A DNA stretch of 42,300 nt. Source: a virus. The position numbers and the translations under genes were made by a program. The notes under the pieces are model-generated. The model did no database searches, was not told the DNA's origin, and worked only from the letters and a program-made list of their open reading frames with translations. The stretch is from IMG/VR virus record IMGVR_UViG_3300029882_000053, positions 1 through 42,300 of that record, one strand, 5' to 3'. Each line of letters begins with the position of its first letter. Within the stretch, counting starts at the first letter, position 1. Positions 7,013 to 16,020 of this stretch are shown here, in pieces.

Positions 7013-8920
7013 ATGATTGACGTCTATGCGATCGGCGCCACGCTCAAGCTCAATGACCTGGTAACGCCGCAACTGCTCAAGTTGTCGGAACAGTTTGAAA
7101 GGGTTGACGTACTCGCTGCGGGCGTCACCCGTCAACTGAAGGCGATGGGCACCGAAGTCGCTGGCATCAAAGGCCTGATTGTGGCCTCTGCCAAGCTCGA
7201 TGCGGGCCTGAAGGGTGTCGGTGATCAGGCAATCGTCGCAGAAAAGCGGCTTCGTGGCATCAATGGTGCTATCCCGACCGCAGGCATTGGGCTTGAACGG
7301 GAACTGAACCGCGCCAATCTTGAAGCGGATCTGCTCGAAAAGAAATTGCTTGGAATGCGCGCACTCGGTCGCGTTCCGGGCGGTGGCGGGAATGGTGTTC
7401 CACCTCTCATTCCTGGTGCCGGCGGGAGCGGCGGTCGTCACGGCGGTGGACGAATCCACGGTGGCAACCTGCACATGGGCAACCATGGCGTAGGCATTGG
7501 CGGTATCGGTGTCGGCCTGATGGATGACGCACTTATCCCGCTGGGCGCCGCGATGGTGGCCGGGTATGTCGGGCATAAGTTCTACGAAGGCGCCAAGGAC
7601 TATCAGGACGCCACAATGCGCTTCAAGGCGCTGGGTCTTGGTGATGCGGTCAACGAAGAAGCCGATAAATTTGCCAGGGCGACCCAGGCATACGGCGTAT
7701 CGCAGACCGAACTGATGAGCGCAATGGCCGAATCGGCCGGCCTCTTCAATTCGTTTGACGAGGTGAAGCGTTTTACACCTCAGGTAGTGACGCTCGGCAA
7801 GGCAAATGCTGCGATTTACGGCAGCAAGGTCGGTGAACTGGATGACGAAGGCCTGAAAAGCCTGATGAAGTTCATCGACCGGCGCGGTGGGACGAAAGAC
7901 GATGCGTCATTTGCCCGCAATCTGGACCTCGCCGAAAAGCTCGTCACCGGTTCGGGCGGTTTCCTGAAGTTTCAGGACCTCGGCAACTTCTCGCAGCAGG
8001 GCGGTACAGCTTTCCGCAGTTTGTCTGATGAAGGCCTCCAGCACATGGAAGGCCTGATGATCGAGCAGGGGGGATCGAAAGCCGCCGTCGCCATGATGAG
8101 CATCTACCAGAACCTGGTCGCCGGCCGTACGCCGAAGAAGACCATGGGCCTGCTGCAAGACCTTGGCCTGGCGACCTTGCAGATGCAGACGCATGGCGAG
8201 ATCAATGGCAAGCCGATGAAGTCGCTGATTATGAGTGACATCAAGGATAGCGCCCTGCTCCAGTCCGACCCCGCACGGTGGATGAATGACGTCCTGCTGC
8301 CCGCGCTGGCGAAGAAAGGCATTACCTCGCAGGCTGCAATCCTGAAGGCCGTCAATGACGTGCTGTCGAACCGCAATGCGTCGAATCAGGCGTCGATCAT
8401 GACGACCCAGCAATTCCAGTTGGTGCGGGACTACAAGCTCGCCAAGGGAGCGATGGGCGCCGATCAGGTCACGAACATGTACAAAGGTTCTGCCGGTGGT
8501 GCAGAAGACGACTTTACCGCGGCGTGGACGGACTTCAAGAACCAGTTCGGCAAGACCATGTTGCCGGCGATCACGAACATGCTGAAGGAAGGCGCAGACA
8601 TCCTGCGCACGATCGCAGCAGCATCCAATACCGCTCCGGTTCAGACCGCATCGAATGCCACAAGCAGCGTGCTCCATGCGTTCGCTTGGCCGTACCGCGC
8701 GATCAGTTCGATGTTTGGTGGTGGTGACAAAGGGCATGCGAGCACGTCTGTCGCTGGCGGTTCGGGTGGCGCAAGTGGCCCAGTCCATACCACGATCAAT
8801 CTTGATGGCAGGAAGATCGCCACCGCCGTTTCGCCATACTTCGCCGGCCCGCTCGGCTCCGGTATGTACATCGGCGGCGTCGACAACAACGTTTCACTCC
8901 CCATGCCGGCCCTGAAATGA
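7013..8920 (+). CDS. Tail tape measure protein
   Basis: A 635-residue protein, the longest helical protein of the tail cluster. N-terminal ~110 residues are coiled-coil-like (LNDLVTPQLLKLSEQFERVDVL), followed by a Gly/His-rich linker (residues ~125-165). Then come a hydrophobic patch (LIPLGAAMVAGYVGHKFYEG, ~180-200) and a long helical body. It follows the chaperone and gp10 genes and precedes baseplate genes, as expected. By the usual rule of about 0.15 nm per residue the tail would be close to 95 nm, which is inference. It overlaps the next gene by ATGA. Confidence 0.85.
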   Translation: MIDVYAIGATLKLNDLVTPQLLKLSEQFERVDVLAAGVTRQLKAMGTEVAGIKGLIVASAKLDAGLKGVGDQAIVAEKRLRGINGAIPTAGIGLERELNRANLEADLLEKKLLGMRALGRVPGGGGNGVPPLIPGAGGSGGRHGGGRIHGGNLHMGNHGVGIGGIGVGLMDDALIPLGAAMVAGYVGHKFYEGAKDYQDATMRFKALGLGDAVNEEADKFARATQAYGVSQTELMSAMAESAGLFNSFDEVKRFTPQVVTLGKANAAIYGSKVGELDDEGLKSLMKFIDRRGGTKDDASFARNLDLAEKLVTGSGGFLKFQDLGNFSQQGGTAFRSLSDEGLQHMEGLMIEQGGSKAAVAMMSIYQNLVAGRTPKKTMGLLQDLGLATLQMQTHGEINGKPMKSLIMSDIKDSALLQSDPARWMNDVLLPALAKKGITSQAAILKAVNDVLSNRNASNQASIMTTQQFQLVRDYKLAKGAMGADQVTNMYKGSAGGAEDDFTAAWTDFKNQFGKTMLPAITNMLKEGADILRTIAAASNTAPVQTASNATSSVLHAFAWPYRAISSMFGGGDKGHASTSVAGGSGGASGPVHTTINLDGRKIATAVSPYFAGPLGSGMYIGGVDNNVSLPMPALK

Positions 8921-9885
8921 GCGACATCACCCTCGTCCTTGGAGACTTCACGTTTCAGGATATCGAGATACCGGAAGTCATCGGGTTTGGCGGGGATCAG
9001 CGACTTTCGATCAAGAAACTGGTTGGCGGTGTACGTGTCATCGATGCGATGGGCAGCGATCCGCGCCCGCTGGAGTGGTCCGGTTACTTTTTCCCAACGC
9101 AGGACGGTCAGTCGGCGCTCGACCGCGCGCTGACGCTCTCGCAAATGAAGGACGCGGCGCAACCGGTCGCGCTGTCGTGGGATGAACTGTATCTGATGGT
9201 CTACATCAGGTCGTTCGAGCCGGATTACCGCTTTGCCCGCATTCCGTACAAGATCGTCTGCGAGGTGCTTCAGGATCTGACGGCGCCGGTCTATGCCGAT
9301 GCCGGTCCTGACGCTGACGACCTGATCAATGGCGATCTGGACTCGGCCAATACCCTCACATCAGCAACCGGAGACAGTACGCTTTCCGGCCTGATGAGCA
9401 CGGTTTCATCGGCAGTCTCGATCGTGAAAACGTTCGTGGGTGCCTCGTTGAGTACGGTTGCCTCGGTATTGGGTCCGATCCATCAGGCGGTCTCGTACGT
9501 TGAGTCGCAGATTGGCTCTGTCGACAACATTCTGGCGAGCGTCGGTGTTCCGGCCGGCGTTCTCCCATCCGTGCCGGTCCTGCAAAACGTGGGCGTGTTC
9601 ACATCGATTCTTAACGCGACCACATTGCAGGTCCAGTACACGCAGATTGGCGCCCTCCTGGGCCGGATGCAGACGAACCTCGGTCAGATCAATTCGAGTG
9701 GCCGAGTAATCACGGTCGGCGGCGGAAACCTGTTCGATATCGCCTCGAAAGAGTATGGCGACCCTAGCGCGTGGACGCAGATTGCGCAGGCCAACAACCT
9801 CAGTGATCCGACGCTGACCGGCGTCAACACCCTGATCATCCCGCCGTATAACAACGGCACTTCTGGCGGCGTCCTTTCCTCATGA
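8917..9885 (+). CDS. LysM-domain baseplate/tail protein
   Basis: A 322-residue protein. The N-terminal ~120 residues (LVLGDFTFQDIEIPEVIGFGGDQRL...PLEWSGYFF) match the phage baseplate/'U-like' domain that joins tube and hub. A Ser/Val-rich linker (130-240) follows. The C-terminus (~262-311) is a LysM domain: VITVGGGNLFDIASKEYGD, WTQIAQANNLSDPT, LIIPPY. In phage baseplates a LysM domain often caps the tube-initiator protein and contacts peptidoglycan or neighbouring hub subunits. Both ends overlap neighbours by ATGA, so it is a core member of the tail operon. Confidence 0.75.
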   Translation: MSDITLVLGDFTFQDIEIPEVIGFGGDQRLSIKKLVGGVRVIDAMGSDPRPLEWSGYFFPTQDGQSALDRALTLSQMKDAAQPVALSWDELYLMVYIRSFEPDYRFARIPYKIVCEVLQDLTAPVYADAGPDADDLINGDLDSANTLTSATGDSTLSGLMSTVSSAVSIVKTFVGASLSTVASVLGPIHQAVSYVESQIGSVDNILASVGVPAGVLPSVPVLQNVGVFTSILNATTLQVQYTQIGALLGRMQTNLGQINSSGRVITVGGGNLFDIASKEYGDPSAWTQIAQANNLSDPTLTGVNTLIIPPYNNGTSGGVLSS

Positions 9886-11000
9886 CGGCTTTCCTCGCAC
9901 CGGTTGGCCGTCAGCCGCGGGGCGCAGTCAAATTGAATGGCGAACTGATTACTGGTTGGGTGGATTTCGATCTGACCAATACCTCCTTCTTCAGCGCCGA
10001 CACGTTCCGCTGCAAGTTTGCCGGCGCACTTCTGCCGACAGACCGCAATGCCATCTGGTTTTCGAACCAGCAGGACATGTTTATCGAGCTGTTCATTGGT
10101 TTCCCACAGAACCCGAATGCTTACTCAGCCTCGGACCTGCAAAGTTGGATATACGGCCAGGTCGACAACATCGATGTCAACCCAATTACAAACGTGATTG
10201 AGGTGGATGGACGGGATCTGACGCGTGTCTTCATCGATACGAAGACGACGCAGAAGTGGCCGAACCAGACATCGAGCCAGATTGCGACTCAACTAGCCCA
10301 GGCGCATGGCCTGACGCCGGTTGTCACAGCAACGACGATGAAGGTTGGGAAGTACTACGAAATCGATCACGTCAACATGAGTGATGAGCGGTCGGAATGG
10401 GACATCCTGAACTATCTGGCCGATCAGGAAGGGTTCAAGGTGTGGGTGAGGGGTCAATCGCTCTACTTCCAACCGCCTCCCGACCCGGCCACGACGACGC
10501 CTTACCCGATCGTCTATCAGGTGGCGACAACCAGCGCGGGGCCGAAAGCGAATTTCGAAAACCTGCAGATGAAGCGGGCCTTGACTGTTTCCCGCGGCAT
10601 TCAGGTCAAGATCCGGAGCTGGAACAAGAAGTACGCCAAGGGCTTTACGGTCTCCTACCCGTCGAATGTCAAGACGATCAAGGTCGGATCCTCATCAGTG
10701 GGTGCGGGTGGCCAGATTTACTCCAAGACGATCGCGAACCTGACGCAGGACCAGGCATTGCAATACGCGCAGAACTGGTATCAGCAACTCGTCGCCCATG
10801 AGATGAAGCTGGAAAATCTCGAGATGCCGGGTGACAACAACCTCGACATCACATCGATCATCCAGTTTTCCGGCACTGGTACAGCCTTCGATCAGCAGTA
10901 CTTCCCCGACAGCATCCATCGCACCATGAGTTTCGACGGCGGTTATGAGATGACTGTTGGTGCCAAGAATCACGCACCGGACTCGCAGGTAACGCTATGA
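9882..11000 (+). CDS. Baseplate hub protein, gpD/gp44-like
   Basis: A 372-residue protein matching the late-control D / Mu gp44 hub type. An N-terminal barrel (VKLNGELITGWVDFDLTNTS...DTFRCKFAGALL) is followed by a central helical/beta insert and a C-terminal part with SDERSEWDILNYLADQEGFKVWVRGQ, a hallmark of hub proteins ('l..LA...gf..wv.g..l.f'). It links the tail tube to the gpV spike encoded next. Overlaps of 4 nt on both sides support co-translation. Confidence 0.8.
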   Translation: MTAFLAPVGRQPRGAVKLNGELITGWVDFDLTNTSFFSADTFRCKFAGALLPTDRNAIWFSNQQDMFIELFIGFPQNPNAYSASDLQSWIYGQVDNIDVNPITNVIEVDGRDLTRVFIDTKTTQKWPNQTSSQIATQLAQAHGLTPVVTATTMKVGKYYEIDHVNMSDERSEWDILNYLADQEGFKVWVRGQSLYFQPPPDPATTTPYPIVYQVATTSAGPKANFENLQMKRALTVSRGIQVKIRSWNKKYAKGFTVSYPSNVKTIKVGSSSVGAGGQIYSKTIANLTQDQALQYAQNWYQQLVAHEMKLENLEMPGDNNLDITSIIQFSGTGTAFDQQYFPDSIHRTMSFDGGYEMTVGAKNHAPDSQVTL

Positions 11001-11713
11001 GCATGGCCAAACTGGCGAACGCGATCCGTCAGCAGGCGCGCACATCGCAGGCTGAATTCACGACGCCCAGGCTTGCGACGATCAGCAGTTACGACGCATC
11101 GAACCATGCGGTCAAGGTCATCGTCCAGCCGGTCGATCCGGAACTGGGCGAGCAGGAGTCTAACTGGATGCCGCTCGGTACAATCGGGATCGGTAACGGA
11201 TGGGGTGTTGCGGTCGGCCCGCAGATCAACGATCAGGTGCTTGTCGTCTACGAAAACGGGGACTTCAGCAGCGGAACCATCGTCGCACGCGTGTTTTCGG
11301 TGGCGCAGCAGGCTATTGCGGTACCTTCTGGCGAGATTTGGGCGGTGCATCAGCAGGGGCAGTTCCTGAAACTGACCAACGACGGGAAGGTCACGCTCAA
11401 CGACAAAGCTGGTTCCACAGTCGTCATGAATGGCGATGGTACGGGCACGGCGACATTTGCCAGCGGACTGACGATCGACGCCAACACGACCATCAACGGG
11501 ACGCTGACGGTGACGGAAACGATCACTGGTGAGGCTGGCATCACGATCACCGGTACGAATCCTAGCGGCAACGCCTCGAACATCACCGGCACTTTCAATA
11601 TCAACGGCAACATCGCTTCGACGGGATCGATCACAAACAACGGTCACCGCGTCGACAGCACTCACCAGCACGTCAACTCTGGCGGCTCTGGACTCGGCGG
11701 CGTACCGCAATGA
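10997..11713 (+). CDS. Baseplate spike protein gpV
   Basis: A 238-residue protein. The N-terminal OB-fold region (~20-110, with WMPLGTIGIGNGWGVAVGPQINDQVLVVYENGD) is the conserved gpV core. From about 120 it becomes a repetitive beta-helix (ASGLTIDANTTINGTLTVT..., TGTNPSGNASNITG) that forms the needle. The tip ends with STHQHVNSGG; its H-x-H at residues 223/225 fits the metal-binding apex known in P2-type spikes. It acts at the tip of the baseplate to pierce the outer membrane. It is coupled to the hub and wedge genes by overlaps. Confidence 0.85.
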   Translation: MSMAKLANAIRQQARTSQAEFTTPRLATISSYDASNHAVKVIVQPVDPELGEQESNWMPLGTIGIGNGWGVAVGPQINDQVLVVYENGDFSSGTIVARVFSVAQQAIAVPSGEIWAVHQQGQFLKLTNDGKVTLNDKAGSTVVMNGDGTGTATFASGLTIDANTTINGTLTVTETITGEAGITITGTNPSGNASNITGTFNINGNIASTGSITNNGHRVDSTHQHVNSGGSGLGGVPQ

Positions 11714-12120
11714 CCATCGATTGCTTTCACTATTTCGGAAACGATTTGTCCGTCTCTGCCTCGGGCGACCTATTGCTTGCCGATCAGCCAACAACCGGCA
11801 CGCAGCGCGTCTATCGGCGCCTGCTGACCAATCCTCAGCTCTCAGACGCGAGCGGCAATCCAGTCGCGTCAGCCGACTACACCTGGCATCCGACCTATGG
11901 GGCTGGCGTGCCGCGCAAGGTCGGCTCACCCGGGAACGTCCCAGCGACCCGCGCACTGATCAAAGGCCAGATGCTGCTTGAATCTGCGGTTGCTGCTCAA
12001 CCCGCTCCAGTCATCACCCTGACGCAAACGAATAACGCGGTCAGCGCAGTGATCCAGTACACGGACGCCAATACGGCGACGCCGCAGTTTGTGAGCTTCG
12101 ATACGAGTCAGGAACCATAA
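11710..12120 (+). CDS. Baseplate wedge protein, gp25/gpW-like
   Basis: A 136-residue protein located between gpV and the J-like wedge gene, the gpW/gp25 position in P2- and Mu-like phages. It contains FGNDLSVSASGDLLLADQPTTGTQRVYRRLLTNP and later NVPATRALIKGQMLLE, in line with the gp25-like fold though with an insertion (SADYTWHPTYGAGVPRKVG). It overlaps gpV by 4 nt and abuts the next GTG start directly. Role: part of the baseplate wedge. Confidence 0.75.
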   Translation: MTIDCFHYFGNDLSVSASGDLLLADQPTTGTQRVYRRLLTNPQLSDASGNPVASADYTWHPTYGAGVPRKVGSPGNVPATRALIKGQMLLESAVAAQPAPVITLTQTNNAVSAVIQYTDANTATPQFVSFDTSQEP

Positions 12121-13245
12121 GTGGCGAATCTCAATACACAATCGTTCGGCTCGATCATTTCGAACTGGGCGACGGCAGTGCAAGGTGCTGCGTCGTCATT
12201 GGTCGACTTCAGCGTAGGGTCGATACTGCTTGCTCTCGGCGAAGCCATGGGAGGCGTCGCGCTCTGGCTGCAAGGGCTGATTCTTCAGGTCGCAGCGCTC
12301 ACGCGTGCGGCGACGTCAAGCGAAACGGATCTCGATTCGTGGTTTGCGCAGTTCGGATTCTCGCGCCTACCCGCAGTTGCTGCCACAACGCAAGAGACGT
12401 TTGGACGGTTCACGCCGACGAATGCAGCATTGGTCCCGGTCGGTGCCAACGTTACATCGTCCGATGGCTCAGTGATATTCACGACCATCGTAGACACCAC
12501 GAATACCGCATACAGCGCGGCTCAAGGTGGCTATGTCATCCCCGCTGGTCAGGCGAGTGTCAATGCGACAGTCCAATGTACGGTCGCCGGCACTATCGGC
12601 AATGTCGTTGCCGGCGCACTGAACACACTAGGAACTGCGATCCCGGGCATCGATTTCGTATCGAACGGTTCGACGGTCCAGAACGGCGTCGCCGCCGAAA
12701 CTGATACTGCCGCGCGCGCGCGTTTCGTGCTGTTTATCGCAAGCCTCGAAGCCGCCACCCTTCTCGCGGTGATGAATGCCATCGAGAGCGTGCAGCAAGA
12801 CATGACCGGCATCATTGCTGAGAACCAGCAGTACAACGGTCAGGCACAAAACGGGTACTTCACGGTCGTTGCTAACGACGGCAGCGGTAATCTGAATTCG
12901 ACCGAACAGACCAACGTCGAGAATGTCGTCGAGGCAGTTCGCCCGCTGTGTTCGACGTACAGCGTACATGCGCCCGTGCCGGAAACAACCACCGTCTCTA
13001 TGAGCGTGACGCCCGCCTCGTTGGCGTCGGCAGTTCAGGCCGCACTAATCGCCTACATCAACGGCATAGAAACCACTGCGAGCGGCGCAACGCTGCCGTA
13101 CACGAGTCTTTCCGCCCAAGCCTATGGCGTGACAGGCGTGACGAACGTCGCGGCGGGGTTTCTGCTGAATGGCGGTACCGCTGACGTATCGATTCCCTAT
13201 ACGCAAGTCTTTAGTGCAACAACTGGCAGCGTGACGGTGACCTGA
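12121..13245 (+). CDS. Baseplate J-like protein (wedge)
   Basis: A 374-residue protein starting at GTG 12121, immediately after the previous stop. The N-terminal part contains FSVGSILLALGEAMGGVALWLQ and SETDLDSWFAQFGFSRLPAVAATT, the pattern of baseplate J proteins in which the second domain begins 'R..g..AtG.v.f'. The middle (AETDTAARARFVLFIASLEAATLLAVMNAIESV) and the C-terminal ATTSGATLPYTSLS complete the family layout. Function: wedge component between gp25-like and gpI-like proteins. Confidence 0.85.
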   Translation: MANLNTQSFGSIISNWATAVQGAASSLVDFSVGSILLALGEAMGGVALWLQGLILQVAALTRAATSSETDLDSWFAQFGFSRLPAVAATTQETFGRFTPTNAALVPVGANVTSSDGSVIFTTIVDTTNTAYSAAQGGYVIPAGQASVNATVQCTVAGTIGNVVAGALNTLGTAIPGIDFVSNGSTVQNGVAAETDTAARARFVLFIASLEAATLLAVMNAIESVQQDMTGIIAENQQYNGQAQNGYFTVVANDGSGNLNSTEQTNVENVVEAVRPLCSTYSVHAPVPETTTVSMSVTPASLASAVQAALIAYINGIETTASGATLPYTSLSAQAYGVTGVTNVAAGFLLNGGTADVSIPYTQVFSATTGSVTVT

Positions 13246-13246
13246 T

Positions 13247-13930
13247 ATGACGGGAGATCAAGGCGATATCGAATCACGCATCGAGACTTACCTCCCGCGG
13301 GGCTGGTTTGGCGATCTCACGCAGGCCCCGATCATTGGCGGCCTGATTGCCGGGATGGCCTCTGTTTTCGCGGTGATGTACCTGCTGATCATGTTTTTCT
13401 GGGCGCAGACGCGTCTGGATACATCAAGCGGTGGCTGGATCGATATCTGGGCGTATGACTTTCTCGGCAATAGTCTGCCGCGCAAGCCTAACGAGTCCGA
13501 CGCGAGTTATATCGCGCGCATCAAGATTGCGATCTTTCAGCCCAAGGCCACGCGTCCAGCGATGTTCCAGACGCTGACGCAGTTGACGGGTCGGGCGCCA
13601 ATCATTTTCGAGCCGGCGCGACCATTCGACACCGGATGCATGGGCGCAAATACCGGCGTCGCGAGTTTCTGCGGCGTATCTCGTATGGGCTCAATTGCCG
13701 CGCCGTTCACATGCCTGATTACTGCGTTCCGGCCTCTCGTTAGCGGAGGGTCTGCGGGCGCCGCGTACTGCAATGCGGCAGTCTGGTCTGCGTTGGCCAC
13801 GCCGCTTTCGCACGGATACACGGGCTCTCTTTCCCAGGAGACCACCGCTGCGTCTGACGCCGACATCTTTGCGGCAATCAACGCATGCCGCCCGATCGCG
13901 ACAAACATCGGCGTCGCAATCTCGAACTAA
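13247..13930 (+). CDS. Tail protein gpI-like (baseplate wedge, fibre-proximal)
   Basis: A 227-residue protein following gpJ-like, the gpI position. The segment RLDTSSGGWIDIWAYDFLGNSLPRKPNESDASYIARIKIAIF fits proteins of the gpI/DUF2313 kind. A hydrophobic segment (VFAVMYLLIMFFW, residues 41-53) is probably buried rather than membrane-spanning. The C-terminal half is Cys/Ala/Gly-rich. It starts 1 nt after the preceding stop and is followed by a strong terminator. Role: attaches the fibre network to the wedge. Confidence 0.7.
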   Translation: MTGDQGDIESRIETYLPRGWFGDLTQAPIIGGLIAGMASVFAVMYLLIMFFWAQTRLDTSSGGWIDIWAYDFLGNSLPRKPNESDASYIARIKIAIFQPKATRPAMFQTLTQLTGRAPIIFEPARPFDTGCMGANTGVASFCGVSRMGSIAAPFTCLITAFRPLVSGGSAGAAYCNAAVWSALATPLSHGYTGSLSQETTAASDADIFAAINACRPIATNIGVAISN

Positions 13931-13951
13931 TCGCAACACCAATCCATTGAA

Positions 13952-13975
13952 GGGCCGCCACTGCGCGGCCCTTTT
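13952..13975 (+). terminator. Intrinsic terminator before the tail fibre gene
   Basis: A 7-bp perfect stem GGGCCGC/GCGGCCC with a 6-nt loop followed by TTTTC. It separates the baseplate genes from the tail-fibre gene 18 nt downstream and resembles the other boundary hairpins. Confidence 0.8.
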
Positions 13976-13993
13976 CATTTGTCCGGAGCATTC

Positions 13994-15694
13994 ATGCGTC
14001 GAATCGAAACGTACGTGGGCCAACAGGTGTACGAGTGGGCGTTCTCCGCTCAGGCCCAGTACACCATGACGGGCATTGCCAAGGTATGCTCTGCACTCTT
14101 TGGCGTTGGCGGCACGGTGAACGGTCTTGCCTGTACGCCGACTGGCCCTGCTACGATGGCCGTTCAACTCGGTGCGGGTGAGGTGTACCAGATTGAGCCG
14201 CTCGAGGCGACCGCTTGCGGCACGCTCCCCCAAAACACCTCAAGCAGTATCCTCAAGCAGGGTATCCAGCTCGGCACGGTCACGACTGCAACATTCGCCG
14301 CCCCGACGACCAGCGGCCAGTCGATAGCATATTTGATCGAAACGCAGTACCAAGATTCGGACATCAGTCTGGATCCGACTACGGGCAATTCGCCGGTCGT
14401 GCTGCAGTTCTTCAATAGCACCAACCCGACTTCGCCCTGGTCCGGCCCGAACAACAGCGGATCGACGTCGAACACGTTCCGTGATGGCGTTGTTGCCTAT
14501 CAGATCAAGGCGGGCACTGCGGCCACGACCGGCAGCCAGGTCACTCCGTCACCCGACACCGGCTGGATCGGTATCTGGGTCGTCACGGTGCCGTTTGGCG
14601 CCACGTCGCTGACCTCCAGCAACATCGCCCAATACACGGGCTCGCCGATCCTGCCTAACGGCATCCTGCAATCTATCCTGACGAGCAACCTGACGTACGG
14701 GGTCGACAACGGCAGCGCGAACACGTATCAGGCCACCTTCCCCATCCCGGTCGCGACGCTGACCGATGGAATGGACGTCTGGGTCAAGATCAAGACAGCC
14801 AACACAGGTGCATCGACCTTCACGCCGAACCCCGGTGTCGTCACCGCATCGCCCGTCATCGGCGCGGCACATTCAGCACTGCAAGGCGGCGAACTGATTG
14901 CCGGCGGTCGCGCAAACCTGATCTGGCGTCAGGACGTCACTTCGTGGGTACTCGTTGAATGCACGGGCGCTGCAATTCAAATCGCCCCCGCCACCGCATC
15001 CCAGCATGCCATGCAGCTTGGGCAGGCAACGGGGCGGTTGCTCAATGTCCAGATCTTCAACACGCCGGGAGCATTCACCTATACGCCGACGCCAGGCGCT
15101 ACGACGGCCATTGCCGACATTCAGGGAGGCGGCGGACAAGGTGGTGGCAGTCCTGCAGCGACTTCGAGCACAGCCGGATTTGGAACCGCAGGACACTCGG
15201 GTAGCCGCGCAGTAATTCGATTTTCGCTGTCGGGTGTGACTTCGATTGCCGGGACTGTCGGTGCGGCCGGCAGTACTGCAGGAACCGGCGCCCCGGGCCA
15301 AACTGGCGGTACCAGTAGCCTGGGTACGCTAGCGTCATGCCCAGGCGGTCCCGGAGGCGGCCCACAGGGGCCGACCCCGGGACCGATCATAGCGGGCAAT
15401 TCGACTACATTGCCAAATCCTACGATTGGTGCAGTACTTGAAACTATTCTTACCCAGCCGGGAAATGCCGGCATGGGCATTATCTGTATTAATTCAGGCG
15501 TTGCAATATCCGGGACAGGAGGCATATCGCCGGGTTATAGCGGCGGCATTGTCGGGAGTTCTGGCACCGGGACTGGCGCTAGCGGTTCGCAGTTTGGTCA
15601 AGGCGGCTCAGGGTCATTCACCGCATCGAGTGGCGCCGCACAGGTGGGGGGTGCGGGCGTCAAAGGCCAGATAGTCATTTACGAATACGCATGA
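13994..15694 (+). CDS. Tail fibre protein with glycine-rich tip domain
   Basis: The ATG at 13994 has CCGGAG 5 nt upstream and yields 566 residues; a TTG 15 nt upstream is in frame but weaker. The N-terminal ~140 residues (MRRIETYVGQQVYEWAFSAQAQYTM) attach to the baseplate, and residues ~150-350 form beta-rich shaft modules. The last ~210 residues (FNTPGAFTYTPTPG onward) are very Gly-rich with a closing VGGAGVKGQIVIYEYA, a layout used by phage adhesin tips. Its job would be host recognition. The next small gene overlaps by ATGA. Confidence 0.8.
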   Translation: MRRIETYVGQQVYEWAFSAQAQYTMTGIAKVCSALFGVGGTVNGLACTPTGPATMAVQLGAGEVYQIEPLEATACGTLPQNTSSSILKQGIQLGTVTTATFAAPTTSGQSIAYLIETQYQDSDISLDPTTGNSPVVLQFFNSTNPTSPWSGPNNSGSTSNTFRDGVVAYQIKAGTAATTGSQVTPSPDTGWIGIWVVTVPFGATSLTSSNIAQYTGSPILPNGILQSILTSNLTYGVDNGSANTYQATFPIPVATLTDGMDVWVKIKTANTGASTFTPNPGVVTASPVIGAAHSALQGGELIAGGRANLIWRQDVTSWVLVECTGAAIQIAPATASQHAMQLGQATGRLLNVQIFNTPGAFTYTPTPGATTAIADIQGGGGQGGGSPAATSSTAGFGTAGHSGSRAVIRFSLSGVTSIAGTVGAAGSTAGTGAPGQTGGTSSLGTLASCPGGPGGGPQGPTPGPIIAGNSTTLPNPTIGAVLETILTQPGNAGMGIICINSGVAISGTGGISPGYSGGIVGSSGTGTGASGSQFGQGGSGSFTASSGAAQVGGAGVKGQIVIYEYA

Positions 15695-15939
15695 GGACCA
15701 TCGTGAAAACGTACGCGCGCATTGATTCGACATTCTCGCAACCTACGGTGATGGAAATCATCGGTCCCGCAACGGACGCAGAAGGCAACGAGGTTCCTAT
15801 TAACGATCGGTTCACTGCGGAGTTTGTCGCGGATCTCGTCGACATCACGGCTGCGACGCCTCAGCCGGCGTGTTGGTGGACGGCCGTAGAAGCGAATGGC
15901 GCATGGTCCTTCGCACCACCGCAAGGAACGGCAATTTGA
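15691..15939 (+). CDS. Small fibre-associated protein
   Basis: An 82-residue protein coupled to the fibre gene (ATGA overlap). It contains VMEIIGPATDAEGNEVPINDRFTAEFVADLVDITAATPQPACWW, a type found directly after Burkholderiales tail-fibre genes. It may act as a fibre assembly chaperone or minor fibre subunit. An alternative GTG start lies at 15703. No membrane or enzyme features. This gene ends the tail operon; a roughly 80-nt spacer with a possible promoter follows. Confidence 0.6.
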   Translation: MRTIVKTYARIDSTFSQPTVMEIIGPATDAEGNEVPINDRFTAEFVADLVDITAATPQPACWWTAVEANGAWSFAPPQGTAI

Positions 15940-15972
15940 GCTCGCGATGATGCCCGATTGAGGTAGCCATTC

Positions 15973-15981
15973 TGCTAGTAT
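15973..15981 (+). promoter_or_regulatory. Possible extended -10 promoter for the methyltransferase
   Basis: TGCTAGTAT (TGn plus TAGTAT) lies 40 nt before the methyltransferase start in a spacer free of genes. There is no good -35 at normal spacing (TTGAGG is only 12 nt upstream). A separate promoter would fit a moron. Confidence 0.3.
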
Positions 15982-16020
15982 GCGCTGACTAATTGGCCCT
16001 TCAATCGGACATCTCGCACC